A DNA stretch of 64,000 bases from Bacteroidales bacterium (GTDB taxonomy: Bacteria; Bacteroidota; Bacteroidia; Bacteroidales; UBA932). Below, in pieces: positions 43,455-52,866 of this stretch (position 1 is the stretch's first letter; every line of letters starts with the position of its first letter). Below the pieces are notes generated by a model, which saw nothing but the letters and a program-made list of their open reading frames with translations, ran no database searches and was not told the DNA's origin. The translations under genes were made by a program, and so were the position numbers. The stretch is from positions 124,001-188,000 of the forward strand of contig JAFRNC010000005.1 in assembly GCA_017430365.1 (NCBI GenBank), written 5' to 3'.

Positions 43455-46400
43455 ATGAAAAAGATTATTTACGCACTGGTGATTATGATTGCTGCCGGCA
43501 GTCTTTTCACTTCCTGTATTGAGCAGGTAGAGCCGGATGGTATCAAGAACCTCCGCGACGCCAAGGCCCAGTACTACCTGGCACTCGCCAAACTGCGTGC
43601 TGCTGACGAAGCCTACCGTCAGGCTGAGGCTCTTGTCAAGCAGGCAGAAGCCCGCTACGAAGACGCTCTGACCGCTGCCAAGAATGCGGAAACTGAACGT
43701 CTGAACAAGATGGCCGAACTCGACCGCGAACTCAAGGCCCTCCAGAATCAGGCCTACTCCATGGAGATGGAACTCCGTGCCGCCCAGATCGCCCAGCAGA
43801 TCGACGCTATCGCGAAACAGATGGAGCTCGCCGAGAAACAGCATGAGATCGACCTGATCGATAAGCAGAAGGACCTCGCCCAGGCTAACGAAGCTCTCCG
43901 CGTCGCCCTCCGCGAAATCGCCCTCGCCGCCCAGGATCTGACCACCGACGAGAAGAACGCCGTGATCGCCGCTGCCGAAGCTTACTACACTATCTTCGAC
44001 AAGGTCCAGGCTCAGAAGATCAAGGTCATGGAAGCTGAACTCGCTCTCGCAAAGGCAAAGAAGGAGAAAGAGATTGGCCAGTACAATCCCGACTATACCT
44101 GGGACAGCGACTCCCACGCCTACATTACCATGAAGGAAGCTTATGAGAATCAGATCGCTTTCGACGAATTCATGATTGCCTACTATCAGGCTCAGATCGC
44201 CGCTATCCCTGAGTTCACCGACCTCAAGGAGTGGGAGAAGATCATCAACGGCCTCCAGGCAGAAGCTGACGAGCTCGAATACAGCCGTCACGAAATCGTT
44301 GAGGAAGTCTCCGCTTACTGGGCATCGACCGTACACGATGGCATCAAGGCTTACAATGACGCCGTTGACGCTTGGGTAGAAGCCAACAAGAAACCCGCCG
44401 CTTCCAGCGAGCAACCTAAGTGGAAGGATGGCCAGACCTCTTATACCCTTCTGAACGACATCAAGAAGGACGTTATCGACGAGAAGGAGCACAAAGCCGG
44501 CGAGACCTTCGGTGTCGCTGACGACGCCGCTGTCGCCAAGATCCCTACGCTCGAGTATAAGTACACTCCTGCTTACCAGAAGTTCTCTTTCCTCATCAAT
44601 TCTTACCGCTTCCTGAAATCTCCGGCTGATGATACCAAAGATATCGTTTACTGGGATGGCAGCGATATTGCTGTTGCAGCAAGCTATGACATGAAGGAAT
44701 TCCTCCTCGGTGACGAGAACGGTGCTGAAGGAACCCAGAAGTTCAAGAATGACGATTTCGATCTTACCGCTGACTATGGTCTCTATGGCGCAGTTTCCGT
44801 GCTGAAACGCGACAAGGTCCTCAACCCTGATAAGCCCGCCGATACCGCAAAGGCCCGCAAGGCTGCCCAGGCTGCCAAGGATCTGTGGCAGGCTGACCAT
44901 GACACCCTCGCTGCAGGTCTGCTGAAGTACAAACCGTACGTAGACGCTAAAGCTGCTCTCGACTCGATCCTGGATGACCTCAAGACCAACCGTGGCACTA
45001 TGGCCAACGCTGTCGACAAGCTGTTCGAATCATTGCGTTCCAACAACTCCACCGGTCTTTCCAAGAACGACTCCACCGAGATCATGAAGGCCTTCGCCGC
45101 TTTCGCCGACGCCCGTATCAAACTCCTCGGCTCCGAGAATGAATTCGACGGCAAGGTCGAGTATGACACTCCGAAACTTGATCCGGACCTCTACTACTGG
45201 GCTTCCGCACTCGTGGACGGCAAGTGGCAGCGTTCCAACATGAAGTTCACGGACCTCACCTACCAGCTCCTCAAGGACAAGACCTATTTCGGCCGTCAGG
45301 TCAAGGAAAGCGTTGTCGGTATGTACTTCTCTGGTTACTACAGTGGTATCGCCCACATGGCTTACCAGCTCCTCAACCCGACGATTGCTGATATGATCCG
45401 CAGCGACTACAACCCGAAGAACTGGGTATTCAACGAGACCGATATCAACGCTGACGCCCACAAGGCTCTCTACGGCAAGTTCGAGTATCACCCGAAGGCC
45501 GGCAAGAAGGATGCTTACATCTCCCTGATCGGCGAGACCGAGGAATTCGTTCCTAAGACTGTCACCGACGCACAGGATGCCATCACCGCCGCTATCAACG
45601 ACTACATCAAGGTCTACGAGCGCTACTGGAATGACACCTATCCTGCAACCATCACCTGGGATATGGACGAGAAGGCTATCAAGGCTGAACTCAAGGCTCA
45701 CCCTGAAAATGACCTCACCGTCTACACCCTCGACACCTGGACCGAGCCGTTCTTCATTGTCACCTTCTCTGGTAAGAACAAATGGGATGCGACCAACGCC
45801 GTTGGTGCAATCCTCGGTTCTGTGGATAAGAATGCTGTTGACGCCAACGCTACCAATATCCTCGCCGGTATTTCTGAGTCCGTGGTTCTTGGTACCGCTG
45901 CCAAGCCGACCGACCTCAACAACTACCTCTATGCAGAGTATGCTTATCAGCTCGCTCTCAAGCCGGCTACCGGTGACATCGCCGTCATCGAAGCTTGGGT
46001 GAAGGCCGTCGAGAAGGCTCTCAACGACAGCCACGCTAACTCCGGTGAAAAAGCTCGCAAGGCATTCGAGGCTGATAGCGCCGTCTGGGCCGCCAGCAAG
46101 AAGAAGAACGATGACTACGACAAGGCTCTGAAGGAATTCACCGGCACTGACAGCAAGGGCAATGCCAACGGTATCAAGAAGATCACCGGCACCTATGACG
46201 CTGTCTCCGACATCCAGTACGGTTTCGAATTCGTTGACGTCAAGGTTGGCGAATGGATCAAGTCCCTCGGTGGCAAGCAGCTCGAACTCGCTGAGCAGTA
46301 TCTCGGCAAGGACTTCCCGACCATGCTGAAGGATTGGAAGGATCGCAACGATCAGCTGAGCGAGCAGATCTTCCATAACCAGCAGGTGATGGCCGCCCTT

Positions 46401-46781
46401 AAGCCCGCTTACTACGCAGCCGCCAAGGCTTCCGGCGATGCCGAATTCCTCGAGGCAGGTGACTACGACGAGCTGATGAAGAACTACAAGCAGTATGTCA
46501 AGGATGCCAAGAAGTCCTTCAACAATGCAATCGCAGCGTTCGAGGATGATATCGACGCTTGCCTGAAGGCTATCGAAGACTTCGAGAGCAACGTCCCTGT
46601 GGCTGACATCAACATCGCCAAGGCTCAGGCTGATCTTGAGAAAGAGCAGCTCCGCCTCAACGGCCTCGAAGAGGTCCTGAAGGGCGCCAAGGAGAACCTT
46701 GACCGTATCCTCCAGTACATCATGACCCTCGATGCGAACTTCGTGATCCCCACGGGTCTTGACTATACCCCTGTAGCCTAA
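43455..46781 (+). CDS. Giant coiled-coil lipoprotein, unknown function
   Basis: A 1108-residue lipoprotein with signal MKKIIYALVIMIAAGSLFTS and lipid-anchor Cys21. Residues about 32-215 form an Ala/Glu/Lys-rich coiled coil (ALAKLRAADEAYRQAEALVK, LRAAQIAQQIDAIAKQMELA). A large central region (about 220-940) is mixed, rich in Tyr, Trp, Lys and Asp. A second coiled coil spans about 950-1095, ending in GLEEVLKGAKENLDRILQYI. The two coils could pair antiparallel and hold the centre at one end. Third codon positions are strongly biased to C and T, as in highly expressed genes. The strong promoter and adjacent barrel gene (42 bases downstream) point to an envelope complex. No known family is certain. 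Confidence 0.82.
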   Translation: MKKIIYALVIMIAAGSLFTSCIEQVEPDGIKNLRDAKAQYYLALAKLRAADEAYRQAEALVKQAEARYEDALTAAKNAETERLNKMAELDRELKALQNQAYSMEMELRAAQIAQQIDAIAKQMELAEKQHEIDLIDKQKDLAQANEALRVALREIALAAQDLTTDEKNAVIAAAEAYYTIFDKVQAQKIKVMEAELALAKAKKEKEIGQYNPDYTWDSDSHAYITMKEAYENQIAFDEFMIAYYQAQIAAIPEFTDLKEWEKIINGLQAEADELEYSRHEIVEEVSAYWASTVHDGIKAYNDAVDAWVEANKKPAASSEQPKWKDGQTSYTLLNDIKKDVIDEKEHKAGETFGVADDAAVAKIPTLEYKYTPAYQKFSFLINSYRFLKSPADDTKDIVYWDGSDIAVAASYDMKEFLLGDENGAEGTQKFKNDDFDLTADYGLYGAVSVLKRDKVLNPDKPADTAKARKAAQAAKDLWQADHDTLAAGLLKYKPYVDAKAALDSILDDLKTNRGTMANAVDKLFESLRSNNSTGLSKNDSTEIMKAFAAFADARIKLLGSENEFDGKVEYDTPKLDPDLYYWASALVDGKWQRSNMKFTDLTYQLLKDKTYFGRQVKESVVGMYFSGYYSGIAHMAYQLLNPTIADMIRSDYNPKNWVFNETDINADAHKALYGKFEYHPKAGKKDAYISLIGETEEFVPKTVTDAQDAITAAINDYIKVYERYWNDTYPATITWDMDEKAIKAELKAHPENDLTVYTLDTWTEPFFIVTFSGKNKWDATNAVGAILGSVDKNAVDANATNILAGISESVVLGTAAKPTDLNNYLYAEYAYQLALKPATGDIAVIEAWVKAVEKALNDSHANSGEKARKAFEADSAVWAASKKKNDDYDKALKEFTGTDSKGNANGIKKITGTYDAVSDIQYGFEFVDVKVGEWIKSLGGKQLELAEQYLGKDFPTMLKDWKDRNDQLSEQIFHNQQVMAALKPAYYAAAKASGDAEFLEAGDYDELMKNYKQYVKDAKKSFNNAIAAFEDDIDACLKAIEDFESNVPVADINIAKAQADLEKEQLRLNGLEEVLKGAKENLDRILQYIMTLDANFVIPTGLDYTPVA

Positions 46782-46822
46782 TAATCTTAAACTCAACGTA
46801 ACACGTTTCTAAAACGGCCCAT

Positions 46823-47812
46823 ATGTTGAAAAGATTAAGCATACTTATCATGACTTTCCTCCTGGTTGTGCCTGCAATGGCACAACCGCAGGAGGGTTGT
46901 GAGTGTGTGTTTGGACCGAAGGCGGGCCAGTGGCAGTTCAACCTGAACGTCGGACCGGGTCAGTTCTTCAACGACTTCACGGGACTTTACTACATGCTCC
47001 CCGATGAAGACGGAAGTGCAATCGGCCTCGGCCTCGATACCAATGCCGGAGACGTATTCTATGGTCTCGGCAACAGCAATATCAGCGGCGATCTGTCAAC
47101 CCTCCTTGTAAACACCGGAAGTTTGAACTATGCGTTCAAGAATCTTTCGGTGGGTGCCAAGTATTTCATTACCGATCACATCAACATCAACCTCAGCGGT
47201 GCATACATCATGAACCTTCAGCCCAGCAAGGACTTCATTGAAGGTGAATCGTTCCCGCTGCTCAAGGAGCTGAATCACATCGATCCCAGCGTTACTCCTT
47301 CGACGGTTGGTGTAGAGGATATTTATGCCTCCAAGGCGATTCTCGGTGCAGTCACCAATCGCCTGATGGTGCAGCTCGGCAGTGAATATTACTTCAATAC
47401 GAGGAACCAGCGTATCTTCCCGTACCTTGGAATTTTCGGACAGTTCAAGATGGCCCGCATCGAAAGCTACTATCCTTATACGGGTATGTACATGCCTAAC
47501 GATGTCCTCGCGAACGATCCGACGATTGCAACCCCGCCGGCTACTGCCTACGAGCACGAAGTCGCAAACGAGGAAGTTGACGTATGGCTCGTAAACCGTG
47601 GAAGCCAGGCTCTTGGCTTCGGCGCCGGCATCAACTTCGGTATCGAATACGCTTTGCTGGAAGGTCTGTTCATCGGTGCGGAGGTAGCTCCCGTTTGCTA
47701 CCAGTACACGCTTCTCCACATGGAGATTGCGGGTCAGGATCCGTACTATGCGACCAACCACAACCTTCGCGCATTCGCATTTCCACAGCTCACAATTGGT
47801 GTAAGATTCTAA
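46823..47812 (+). CDS. Outer-membrane beta-barrel protein, partner of the coiled-coil lipoprotein
   Basis: A 329-residue exported protein with signal peptide MLKRLSILIMTFLLVVPAMAQ. The mature chain starts with two Cys and FGPKAGQWQFNLNVGPGQFF. It continues as amphipathic strands (LSVGAKYFITDHININLSGAY, RLMVQLGSEYYFNTR, GLFIGAEVAPVCYQY) and ends with LTIGVRF, whose C-terminal Phe is typical of barrels inserted by BamA. It resembles BT1926-like barrel proteins, but I am not certain. It lies 42 bases after the lipoprotein gene with no promoter between, followed by a terminator, so the two form a two-gene operon. Confidence 0.8.
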   Translation: MLKRLSILIMTFLLVVPAMAQPQEGCECVFGPKAGQWQFNLNVGPGQFFNDFTGLYYMLPDEDGSAIGLGLDTNAGDVFYGLGNSNISGDLSTLLVNTGSLNYAFKNLSVGAKYFITDHININLSGAYIMNLQPSKDFIEGESFPLLKELNHIDPSVTPSTVGVEDIYASKAILGAVTNRLMVQLGSEYYFNTRNQRIFPYLGIFGQFKMARIESYYPYTGMYMPNDVLANDPTIATPPATAYEHEVANEEVDVWLVNRGSQALGFGAGINFGIEYALLEGLFIGAEVAPVCYQYTLLHMEIAGQDPYYATNHNLRAFAFPQLTIGVRF

Positions 47813-47840
47813 TACCTGCTTAAGCAGTACGATATTGAAC

Positions 47841-47873
47841 AAGGGCGGTTAAAGCAACCGCCCTTATTTTTTA
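47841..47873 (+). terminator. Rho-independent terminator
   Basis: AAGGGCGGTT (47841-47850) pairs with AACCGCCCTT (47856-47865), followed by a T-rich run. It ends the lipoprotein/barrel operon. Confidence 0.9.
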
Positions 47874-49010
47874 TCCCTTTTCCATTGCCTCCCGGGGAGG
47901 CATTATAGCCGCCTTCCTTGCCGGTGCGAGTCCTGCGGCTATTCCCGTCGCTATGGCTATTGCCAGTCCGGTCAATGCTCGACCGCCTGTCATTGATAGC
48001 GCCAGGTCCGGTGACAGGATATTCACTGTTGCCGCCAGTACAGCAGTCAGTACTATCCCTGCCAACCCTCCTGCACCTGAAAGTAAAGCCGCTTCGCCCA
48101 CGAATTGTCGGGTCACATCTTTGCGTGTGGCTCCTACAGCCCTGCATATACCCGTCTGCCGCCGCCTTTCCTCTACCGATACGTACATCATATTCGCAAT
48201 CCCGAATCCTCCAACCAGAAGAGAGAAGAAGCCCATAATCCAGCCCATTCTGGCCGTAAGGTCCAATATCTCCCCGATTTCATCAAGCAATCCCGAAAGA
48301 CGGTTTATCGCAAAATTATCCTTTTCTCCCGGTGGCAGGCGCCTGAGCTCCCTCATAATCCTCCTTATCTCTTCCGGATCGGCATCAGCGAGGGCGATCG
48401 AGCTTCTGACCGCTGAGCTTCGCATCGCCCTGTATGGAATAAGCATTGCACGGTCCACGTCAACTGGCGAAACGGTGTTCATGCCGCTTTTCGAGAACTT
48501 GCCTATAACTTCACATAAGGCCCCTTCCACTCTTATCCAGTCGCCGCATCGTGCATCCACTTCAGCTCCAACTACAGTGACAGGGGAGCCTTGTTCCAAT
48601 TCTTTGTACGTGAACTCCCTTCCTGAGGAAAGAGATTGCCGTACAAGAAGTCTCCACTCCCCGGCGACACCTGTGCCATCAGAACCATATGCTGCAAAGG
48701 CCGATCTGCCGTAAATTGCGGACAGATGACGGTATTCATCCCAGTTTACCTGTGGCCGTGAAACATATTCCCACCATTTGAAGGTTCCGTCCTCGTCGAG
48801 ATCAGGCTCGAGCGGCTCCCTTTCCACATAGATTACATCGCTGCCGTAGGCTTCGAAACCCTCTTTGACCGTGTGTTTGAGCGAATCGACAAGAGTCAGG
48901 GCCGAAACAACTGAAAAGGTGCCTATCGCCACGCCTGACAGGGAGAGAAGCGTACGGAAGCGGTCGGCCTTCAGTTCCCTGAAGGCCAGCATCCTCAATT
49001 CCATCATCAC
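47871..49010 (-). CDS. MacB-like ABC transporter permease
   Basis: A 379-residue inner-membrane protein of the MacB/FtsX type. It has an N-terminal transmembrane helix after ELRMLAFRELKADRFRTLLSL, a large periplasmic domain (about 45-250), and three C-terminal helices (IMGFFSLLVGGFGIANMMYV, LSGAGGLAGIVLTAVLAATV, LTGLAIAIATGIAAGLAP). The conserved RRQTGICRAVGATRKDV loop lies between the first two. Such proteins usually transmit ATP-driven motion to move lipoproteins, antibiotics or peptides. The ATPase gene is not adjacent. It lies 15 bases after mutS and is probably co-transcribed. Confidence 0.88.
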   Translation of the reverse strand: MMMELRMLAFRELKADRFRTLLSLSGVAIGTFSVVSALTLVDSLKHTVKEGFEAYGSDVIYVEREPLEPDLDEDGTFKWWEYVSRPQVNWDEYRHLSAIYGRSAFAAYGSDGTGVAGEWRLLVRQSLSSGREFTYKELEQGSPVTVVGAEVDARCGDWIRVEGALCEVIGKFSKSGMNTVSPVDVDRAMLIPYRAMRSSAVRSSIALADADPEEIRRIMRELRRLPPGEKDNFAINRLSGLLDEIGEILDLTARMGWIMGFFSLLVGGFGIANMMYVSVEERRRQTGICRAVGATRKDVTRQFVGEAALLSGAGGLAGIVLTAVLAATVNILSPDLALSMTGGRALTGLAIAIATGIAAGLAPARKAAIMPPREAMEKG

Positions 49011-49025
49011 AAATCCGTCTCTGTA

Positions 49026-51614
49026 CTAAAGTCCGATTTTCTTTTTAAGTCCCCTCAGGGCGTCGAAGGCGTCGAGCGGGGACATCTTGTTGATGTCGAT
49101 ACGGGCGAGTTCATCTTTGATATCCAACAGCAGGGGATCGTCCAGCTGGTAGAGCGAAAGCTGTACTCCCTGCGATGCCGCAGCGGTACGTTCGCCGGAG
49201 AGGTCGGGTGCGGACGCCTCCAGCTCGCGCAGTTTCTTCCCTGCGCGGTATACTACGTCAGAAGGCATTCCCGCCAGTCTTGCCACGTGGATGCCGAAAC
49301 TGTGGGCGGTTCCTCCTGGGCAGAACTTGCGGAGGAAAATAACCTTGCCGTCCACTTCCTTGACTGAGATATGGAAATTGCGTACCCTGGGATAACGGTT
49401 CTCCAGCTCGTTGAGTTCATGGTAATGGGTGGCGAACAAGGTTTTGGCCCTGGATCGCGAATGAATGTACTCGACGATCGCCCAGGCGATGGACATGCCG
49501 TCGAAGGTACTGGTTCCCCGTCCGATCTCGTCGAGCAGGATCAGCGAGCGGTCGGAGAGGTTGTTCAGGATGGTGGCGGTCTCCAGCATTTCCACCATGA
49601 ATGTCGATTCTCCCCGCGAAATATTGTCGGATGCACCCACGCGGGTGAATATCTTGTCCACAATGCCCGTTTTCAGGCTTTTTGCCGGCACGAAACAACC
49701 GGTCTGGGCAAGGAGGCATATCAGGGCGGTCTGCCGCAGGAAAGCCGATTTTCCGGCCATATTCGGCCCTGTCAGGATTATTATCTGCTGACCGGTGGAG
49801 TCGAGGTGGAGGTCGTTGGCGACATACTCTTCACCGTCGGCCATCATCTGCTCGATGACGGGATGCCGCCCACCCTTGATTTCAAGGGTGAGGCTGTCGT
49901 CGAGCACCGGACGGGTATAGTGCCATTCGTCCGCAAGGAATGCGAAACCGGCGAGCACGTCGAGCCGCGCGAGGGTGTCGGCATTGTGCTGTATGGCCGG
50001 AATTTCTTTCCGGATGGCGGCGACGAGCTCTCCATAGAGATCCGTCTCGAGGGTGAGGATGCGTTCCTCGGCTCCGAGTATGGTCTCCTCGTACTTTTTC
50101 AGTTCGGCGGTGATGTATCGCTCCGCGCCGACCAGGGTCTGTTTCCTGATCCATTCGGCAGGGACTTTCTCCTTGAAACTGTTGCGTACTTCCAGATAAT
50201 ATCCGAAGACGTTGTTATAACCCACTTTCAGCGACGCTATCCCGGTCGACTCGCGTTCCCTCTCCTGGATGTCCTGCAGGATTTTCCGCCCGTTGTGCAG
50301 CGTGTCGCGCAGAGTGTCCAGCTCTTGGGAAACCCCCGAGGCGATCACGTCGCCCTTGCCCAGGGCGGCTGCGGTTTCCGGCAGTATGGTTGCGGCAATC
50401 CTGTCGGCGATGGCGGCGCAGTCCTCCAGCGCTTCGCACCATGAAGCCAGCGCGGGCACGGCCATCGCGCTCCTGATGGTCGCGCTGCCTTTCAAAGCCC
50501 TGGAAAGCTGCAAGGCTTCGCGGGGAAGCAGTTTTCCGGCCGCGGCTTTCGCCACGATCCTCTCCAGGTCACCGACCCGGGAAAGTTCGTCCCGTACCGC
50601 GGAGAGCATCTCCTTGTCTGAAAGGAATGCATCCACGGTGTCGTAGCGGGCGTTAAGGGCCGGAATGTCCTTGAGGGGGAGGGAAAGCCACTCGCGCAGC
50701 CGCCTGTTCCCCATGGGGGTGCAGCAGCGACCGACAGCTTCGATGAGCGAACGCCCCTGGTTTCCGGCCAGGGACTGGAAGACCTCGAGGTTCCTGACGG
50801 TGAAGCTGTCCATCCAGACATATCTGCTCCCGTCTATGCGCGAGATGGAGCGTATGTGCCCCAGAGCGTCGTGACGGGTCATCTCCATGTAGAACAGGAT
50901 CGCTCCAGCGGCAGTGACGCCGAGAGTCATCTCTCCGACCCCGAATCCTTTGAGCGAACCGGTTTCCAGCTGGTTGCACACTTTCCGGAATCCCGCTTCC
51001 GGAACGAATGCCCACGGGTCGAGCGGTGTTATGCAGCAACGCTCTCCGAAGCGGTTGCGGAAGCCTTCGAGATAGGACCGTTCCACCAGTATCTCACGGG
51101 GAGCCATTGTGCCCAGAAGCATTTCCGCATAATCGAGGGAACCTTGCGCGGCCTTGAATGTGCCTGTCGAGATGTCGAGGAAAGCCAGACCCGCTTCCTT
51201 CCCGCCGAATGCGATAGCCGCCAGCCAGTTATTCTCGCCTGAAGAGAGCAGGTTGTCGTTGTATGACACGCCGGGGGTGATCAGTTCGGTGACACCGCGT
51301 TTCACCAGTTTCTTGGTGAAACGAGGATCTTCAAGCTGGTCGCATACGGCCACTTTGCATCCGGCCTGCACCAGTTTGGGAAGATAGTTGTCTATTGCGT
51401 GGTGCGGGATACCCGCCATCTCGATGAAACTGCCGCCTCCGGAGCCCTTGCGCGTGAGGACTATGCCGAGTATGCGGCTTGCCGTGAGGGCGTCTTCTCC
51501 GTAGGTTTCGTAGAAGTCGCCGACGCGGTACAGCAGTATGGCTTCGGGATATTGTGCCTTTATCTCGAAGAACTGCTTCAGCATCGGGGTCACCGGTTTG
51601 TTTTTCTCGTTCAT
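49026..51614 (-). CDS. mutS: DNA mismatch repair protein MutS
   Basis: Recognises mispaired bases and recruits MutL. The protein is 862 residues from MNEKNKPVTPMLKQFFEIKA. The mismatch-binding N-terminal motif VGDFYETYGEDA supplies the wedge Phe-x-Glu. The C-terminal ABC ATPase has Walker A GPNMAGKSAFLRQ (about 612), the Q/signature region RGESTFMVEM, Walker B LILLDEIGRGTSTFDG and ATHYHEL. The start is ATG at 51614; the frame can be extended to TTG at 51623, but this would overlap the promoter box. The mRNA is probably leaderless. The ABC permease follows. Confidence 0.97.
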   Translation of the reverse strand: MNEKNKPVTPMLKQFFEIKAQYPEAILLYRVGDFYETYGEDALTASRILGIVLTRKGSGGGSFIEMAGIPHHAIDNYLPKLVQAGCKVAVCDQLEDPRFTKKLVKRGVTELITPGVSYNDNLLSSGENNWLAAIAFGGKEAGLAFLDISTGTFKAAQGSLDYAEMLLGTMAPREILVERSYLEGFRNRFGERCCITPLDPWAFVPEAGFRKVCNQLETGSLKGFGVGEMTLGVTAAGAILFYMEMTRHDALGHIRSISRIDGSRYVWMDSFTVRNLEVFQSLAGNQGRSLIEAVGRCCTPMGNRRLREWLSLPLKDIPALNARYDTVDAFLSDKEMLSAVRDELSRVGDLERIVAKAAAGKLLPREALQLSRALKGSATIRSAMAVPALASWCEALEDCAAIADRIAATILPETAAALGKGDVIASGVSQELDTLRDTLHNGRKILQDIQERERESTGIASLKVGYNNVFGYYLEVRNSFKEKVPAEWIRKQTLVGAERYITAELKKYEETILGAEERILTLETDLYGELVAAIRKEIPAIQHNADTLARLDVLAGFAFLADEWHYTRPVLDDSLTLEIKGGRHPVIEQMMADGEEYVANDLHLDSTGQQIIILTGPNMAGKSAFLRQTALICLLAQTGCFVPAKSLKTGIVDKIFTRVGASDNISRGESTFMVEMLETATILNNLSDRSLILLDEIGRGTSTFDGMSIAWAIVEYIHSRSRAKTLFATHYHELNELENRYPRVRNFHISVKEVDGKVIFLRKFCPGGTAHSFGIHVARLAGMPSDVVYRAGKKLRELEASAPDLSGERTAAASQGVQLSLYQLDDPLLLDIKDELARIDINKMSPLDAFDALRGLKKKIGL

Positions 51615-51620
51615 CCCGGG

Positions 51621-51628
51621 CAAAAATA
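51621..51628 (-). promoter_or_regulatory. Promoter -7 box of mutS
   Basis: TATTTTTG on the minus strand ends 6 bases before the mutS ATG, predicting a leaderless transcript. Confidence 0.55.
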
Positions 51629-51651
51629 CCGAAAAAATCGACTCAGAATGC

Positions 51652-51659
51652 TATCTTTG
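51652..51659 (+). promoter_or_regulatory. Promoter -7 box of the serine hydrolase gene
   Basis: TATCTTTG matches TAnnTTTG, 65 bases before the ATG at 51724. Divergent from the mutS promoter. Confidence 0.6.
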
Positions 51660-51723
51660 CAATAGAAAATACGGGAGCAGTTCCGTTTTTGTCCAGAACA
51701 GGATCGTAAAAATCGAAATAATT

Positions 51724-52866
51724 ATGAAAAAACTGTTGATGGCGGCCGGCATTGTCGCCGTTATGCTGTTCCAGGGCTGTAAATCGCCCAATGCTGAATT
51801 TGAAAAAGAGATGGGCGCATTCCTTGACGAAATCGAAGCGGTCGGCGTAAGCTGCGCCGTCGTCAGGGACAACAAGATCGTCTATAACCACAATTTCGGG
51901 GTGAAGGATCTTGAAACCGGCGAGCCGGTGGATGACAAAACCATCTTCCGCATCGCCTCGATTTCCAAGTCTTTCACCGCGACGAGCCTTCTGCAGATGG
52001 TGGAGCAGGGGAAGGTCTCCCTTTCTGACGACGTCAGCGACCTGCTCGGCTTCACGGTTCGCAATCCCAAGTTCCCGGACATCCCCATTACGCTGGAGAT
52101 GCTGCTGTCGCATACCTCGAGCATCAATGACAGCCAGGGTTACTGGACAACCATCGATATCATCAATCCCGACCTGAACCCCACGTCGGATCTCTGCTAT
52201 AACGACTATGCTCCGGGCAGCGGGGGATATGAATACTGCAACCTCAACCTGAACCTTGCAGGAACGATACTGGAACGCGTTTCCGGCGAAAGGTTCGACC
52301 AGTATGTCGTGAACCATGTCCTCACTCCGCTTGGCCTCTACGGCGGCTACTGCGTCGACCTGCTCGACAAGAGCCGTTTCGCCCACCTCTACGACTGGGA
52401 CGCCGAGACCGGCGGATATGTCGACAATTACGACGAGGCCTATGCTCCCCGCACGGAGAAGGTGGCGGCATATGTCATGGGCCACGACGCCCTCATATTC
52501 TCTCCCACGGGAGGTATGAAGATATCGGCGCTCGACCTTGCCCGCTACATGACCATGCACATGAATTACGGTACGACCCCCGACGGTGTAAGGATCATCT
52601 CGGAGGAGAGCTCCCGCAACATGCAGGTTCCCCGCTCGGAGCCTGAGCACTACGGCCTCAATCTCTGGCTCGCCGACGACTATATCCCGGATGTGACGCT
52701 TGTCGGACATACCGGAGGGGCCTACGGACTCCGCAGCGCCATGTTCTTCGATCCCGGGAAGAAATACGGTTTCGTGATTATCTGCAGCGGTTCCCACGAA
52801 CCCGAAGAATCCCCCGACATCCTTCACGGAGGAATCGCCCTTATGTACAAGCATTTCATAGAGTAA
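51724..52866 (+). CDS. Class C beta-lactamase-like serine hydrolase lipoprotein
   Basis: A 380-residue lipoprotein with signal MKKLLMAAGIVAVMLFQG and anchor Cys19. The beta-lactamase/D-peptidase fold shows S79-I-S-K82 (SxxK), Y171-C-N173 (YxN) and a C-terminal HTGG. Members include AmpC lactamases, esterases and D-aminopeptidases; this sequence alone does not prove antibiotic resistance. It would act in the periplasm or on the cell surface. The start was chosen for the signal peptide; the longer frame overlaps mutS. Its stop overlaps the start of rsmA by one base. Confidence 0.87.
   Translation: MKKLLMAAGIVAVMLFQGCKSPNAEFEKEMGAFLDEIEAVGVSCAVVRDNKIVYNHNFGVKDLETGEPVDDKTIFRIASISKSFTATSLLQMVEQGKVSLSDDVSDLLGFTVRNPKFPDIPITLEMLLSHTSSINDSQGYWTTIDIINPDLNPTSDLCYNDYAPGSGGYEYCNLNLNLAGTILERVSGERFDQYVVNHVLTPLGLYGGYCVDLLDKSRFAHLYDWDAETGGYVDNYDEAYAPRTEKVAAYVMGHDALIFSPTGGMKISALDLARYMTMHMNYGTTPDGVRIISEESSRNMQVPRSEPEHYGLNLWLADDYIPDVTLVGHTGGAYGLRSAMFFDPGKKYGFVIICSGSHEPEESPDILHGGIALMYKHFIE

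Noticed and set aside
43419-46796. Two long minus-strand open frames (493 and 588 residues) opposite the coiled-coil lipoprotein gene
   Set aside because: They mirror the codon pattern of the sense gene (Val/Leu-rich translation) and have no promoter or signal of their own.
49283-49290. CCACGTGG core inside mutS as a further parS site
   Set aside because: Only the central eight bases match; the TGTT and AACA flanks are missing.
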